Shown in pieces: positions 30,774-32,948 of a stretch of DNA of 32,948 nt. The position numbers and the translations under genes are program-made. Where the stretch lies: NCBI GenBank assembly GCA_947462535.1, contig CANHPN010000025.1, positions 1 to 32,948 of the forward strand, in the 5' to 3' direction. Source of the DNA: Akkermansiaceae bacterium (GTDB lineage Bacteria > Verrucomicrobiota > Verrucomicrobiia > Verrucomicrobiales > Akkermansiaceae). The notes beneath the pieces are model-generated. The model was not told the origin of the DNA and made no database searches. It was given only the letters and a program-made list of their open reading frames with translations. How positions within the stretch are numbered: the first letter of the stretch is position 1; every line of letters starts with the position of its first letter.

Positions 30774-32948
30774 TTAGATAGAAACCCATCCGCGACAACG
30801 CGTGGAAAGGAGCACGCACTCGACCCGCGCTGCGGGGTAGGCCCGCTCCATCACCTCACGATAGGCGTGCATCTGGCCGGAATGCCTTGCGACCAGCTCT
30901 GAAATTTCATCCAGCCCGTCGGTTTTGAAATCAATCACCTGGACGTGGGTCACCGCGCCTGACGCGTCGCGGTGGAGGTGGAGCCGGTCCATCACGCCGC
31001 TCAGCCATTTGCCGTCGAGCACCGCGTCCACCGGCTGTTCGCGGTGGAGTTCGACCGACTTCCCGCCTCGCTCGAAGAGCTTCCGCAGGTCCGGGATTTC
31101 CAGCAGATCTGCCACCAGCCGCCCGGCGTCGCTCGCGGGTAAATCCGGGATCGCCTCGTCCACCCAGCCGACCCGCTCGAAGGCGAGGTGGACCTCGCTG
31201 CCGAACTTCATTCCGCTCGCGGAATGGGTCGCCGCGGCGGCCGATTTTTTCTTCGCGCCGCTCGGGGTCGTCCGCTCGCGGCGGGCCACCCCGGCGGCAA
31301 GCGGGGGCGTCGCGGCGGAAACCTCCGGACTGTCTGATAGGGAAATGCTTTCCGCCCAGTCCGGCGAGCCCGACTGATAGACCACGCCGGGCTCGCCCGT
31401 CGAGGAGACGGATCTCGCCAGCCAGTTCGCCAGCGACGGCTTGTCCGGCTCCTGGGATTTGGCGGGCGGCTCCAGCAGGACATAGAGCCCGCGCTTCGAG
31501 CGGGTGAGAGCCACGTAGAGCATGCAAAACGCCTCGTAACGCTGGCCCGCGGCCCACTCCGCCTCCGCCGCGCGCATCTCCGGAATCAGCTCGCGCGCCC
31601 ACTTCGGCGGGGTTTGGGTGATCCAGCCGTCCGCCTCCGCCACCTCGAAATACTGCGATGAAGGCACCCCGTCGTTAGGAACTTCCGGCAGCACGACCAT
31701 GTCGAAGCCGAGGCCCTTCGCCTTGTGAATGGTCATCACCTGCACGGCGGCGATCCCCGGACTTTGCGAGACCTCCAGCCGCCCGATCCATTCCGCAGCT
31801 TGTCGCGGAGTCGCTCCGCCTTGCGCGTCGAGGGCCGCGAGCGCCGACATGATATCCCCCGCGCGACGGCGGCCGAAATCCGACCAATCCGCCCAGCTGT
31901 CTTCCAGCACGGTCTCGATCATCCCGGCGAAACCCGATTCCGAAGCGAGTCCTAGCAGACCCTCCCAGACTTGCTGCCATTGCTCGCCGAACCTCGTCCG
32001 CAAGGTGGCTGCCAGCGGTGACATTTCCACGACTTCCCGGGCGAAGTCGTCCGCCGGATTCGCCAGCCACTTGAGCAAATGCCCGAGCGCGATGCCCACC
32101 GGATTGTCCTTCGACGGCTCGCGTCGGCCTTCCTCGATGACATCCAGCCCCCTTGCCCGCAGATGATCTGCCACCTCCCGCACCATCGAGTTGCTGCGCA
32201 CCAGCACGCCGCAAGTCATCGGCCGCTTGCCGACGCCGAGCTCGTCTAGCAACTCCCCCAGCCTCTCCAGCCGCTCCTCCCATTTTCCCTCGACCACCTC
32301 CACCCGCGCCTCGCCGCGCTTGGTAGGCCCGGTCAACGGGTCTGCGGAAACATGCTCCTGCCATTGCCACTTGGCCGCAGCGTCGCCGAAAAGCTCGCGC
32401 AGGGTCGCCGCGTCGCCGCAAACCTGGTTCACCAGCGCCAGAACCTCGGGGCACGAGCGCCAGGACTCCGCCATCGGCTCGATTTCCAAACCGCCGCGAT
32501 AGCGCGCGATGACCTCGTCAAACAACCCGACTTCGCCGCCGCGCCAAGCGTAAATCGCCTGTTTGCGGTCGCCCACGATGAACATCGTGCCCTCGCCTTC
32601 GCCCGCCGCTTCGTCGATCAGCGGCAGCAAGCCCATCCAATCCGACCGACTGGTATCTTGGAACTCATCCAGCAGCCAGTGCTCGTAGCGGGCGTCGAGC
32701 CGGAAATCCACCGCCTCGCGTCGCAGCCGCGCGTCCTCGCCCTTGACCCACTCGCCCATCAGGATTTTCACGTCGTCGAAGCCGAGCAGGCCGCGGCGGC
32801 GGAGTTGTTTTTCGCAGCGCGCGTCATAGACCGAGACCACCTCGCGGACGGCGCGGGTGCGGATCAGCGCCGCCGCCATCTCGCAGCGGGCGGCGAGATT
32901 CACCATCTTGCGGAGCGCGTCACCGGCCGGTCCGCCGATGAGGAAATC
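30774..32948 (-). CDS. addA: AddA-like UvrD-family helicase/exonuclease, 5' end outside the window
   Basis: The C-terminal ~724 residues of a double-strand-break repair helicase-nuclease; the P-loop and N-terminus lie beyond 32948. Visible helicase motifs: LLDEFQDTSRSDWMGL (II), FIVGDRKQAIYAWRGGE (III), VMTIHKAKGLGFDMVVLPEV (V) and LYVALTRSKRGLYVLL (VI). The end carries a RecB-type PD-(D/E)XK nuclease: HLAFERVGW, GVMDRLHLHRD, VQVIDFKTDG and the SGQMHAYREVMERAYP motif. UvrD helicase plus C-terminal nuclease is the AddA layout; a partner AddB would be expected to the right of the window. A fused RecB-like protein is the alternative. Confidence 0.88.
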   Translation of the reverse strand, partial: DFLIGGPAGDALRKMVNLAARCEMAAALIRTRAVREVVSVYDARCEKQLRRRGLLGFDDVKILMGEWVKGEDARLRREAVDFRLDARYEHWLLDEFQDTSRSDWMGLLPLIDEAAGEGEGTMFIVGDRKQAIYAWRGGEVGLFDEVIARYRGGLEIEPMAESWRSCPEVLALVNQVCGDAATLRELFGDAAAKWQWQEHVSADPLTGPTKRGEARVEVVEGKWEERLERLGELLDELGVGKRPMTCGVLVRSNSMVREVADHLRARGLDVIEEGRREPSKDNPVGIALGHLLKWLANPADDFAREVVEMSPLAATLRTRFGEQWQQVWEGLLGLASESGFAGMIETVLEDSWADWSDFGRRRAGDIMSALAALDAQGGATPRQAAEWIGRLEVSQSPGIAAVQVMTIHKAKGLGFDMVVLPEVPNDGVPSSQYFEVAEADGWITQTPPKWARELIPEMRAAEAEWAAGQRYEAFCMLYVALTRSKRGLYVLLEPPAKSQEPDKPSLANWLARSVSSTGEPGVVYQSGSPDWAESISLSDSPEVSAATPPLAAGVARRERTTPSGAKKKSAAAATHSASGMKFGSEVHLAFERVGWVDEAIPDLPASDAGRLVADLLEIPDLRKLFERGGKSVELHREQPVDAVLDGKWLSGVMDRLHLHRDASGAVTHVQVIDFKTDGLDEISELVARHSGQMHAYREVMERAYPAARVECVLLSTRCRGWVSI

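Overview
This window reads as a stretch of GC-rich chromosome from a member of the Verrucomicrobiota, probably a Luteolibacter/Haloferula/Akkermansia-like lineage. That placement is an inference from protein flavour (AmgK-like kinase, CHASE2-like protein, secreted Lon-like protein, MetX with a GPSVGG nucleophile elbow, GTP-type PEPCK) and from the near absence of Shine-Dalgarno sequences. I saw no rRNA, tRNA or CRISPR array.

Layout. (1) 1-1410 is accessory: the right end of a decayed ISL3-family insertion sequence, a small minus-strand gene it interrupted, and a higBA toxin-antitoxin pair. (2) 1414-5631, minus: a membrane CHASE2-like protein translationally coupled to an APH-fold sugar kinase, then a secreted Lon-fold protein that seems to lack its catalytic lysine. 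(3) 5715-10404: a hotdog thioesterase, a large fused primase-helicase-nuclease of the TOTE conflict-system type on the minus strand, and a NagZ-like GH3 enzyme. (4) 10498-13101: two small unknowns, metX (minus) and a trypsin-like lipoprotein. (5) 13252-20109: tyrS, recQ (minus) and carB. (6) 20288-24559, minus: accB-accC-thiE-four-helix-bundle-pfkB, closed by a strong bidirectional terminator and full of short repeats. (7) 24638-32948: trmB (plus), then on the minus strand comEC, a TPR membrane protein, a RelE-fold orphan, pckG and an AddA-like helicase-nuclease that runs off the right edge.

Most genes are housekeeping: fatty-acid initiation (accBC), pyrimidine/arginine precursor (carB), methionine (metX), thiamine (thiE), gluconeogenesis (pckG), translation (tyrS, trmB), recombination and DNA uptake (recQ, addA, comEC), and wall recycling (nagZ and possibly the APH kinase). 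The main conflict-related parts are the single-gene TOTE system, higBA and the RelE-fold orphan.

The two observations I rate highest are the TOTE primase-helicase-nuclease standing alone among housekeeping genes, and a recurrent promoter layout in which a -35/-10 pair ends only about 6 bases before the start codon, predicting leaderless mRNAs for several unrelated genes. Also notable are a repeat insertion carried in frame inside thiE, seven-base tandem repeats on both sides of the four-helix-bundle gene, and a 15-base sequence shared by the 3' ends of the TOTE gene and pckG.
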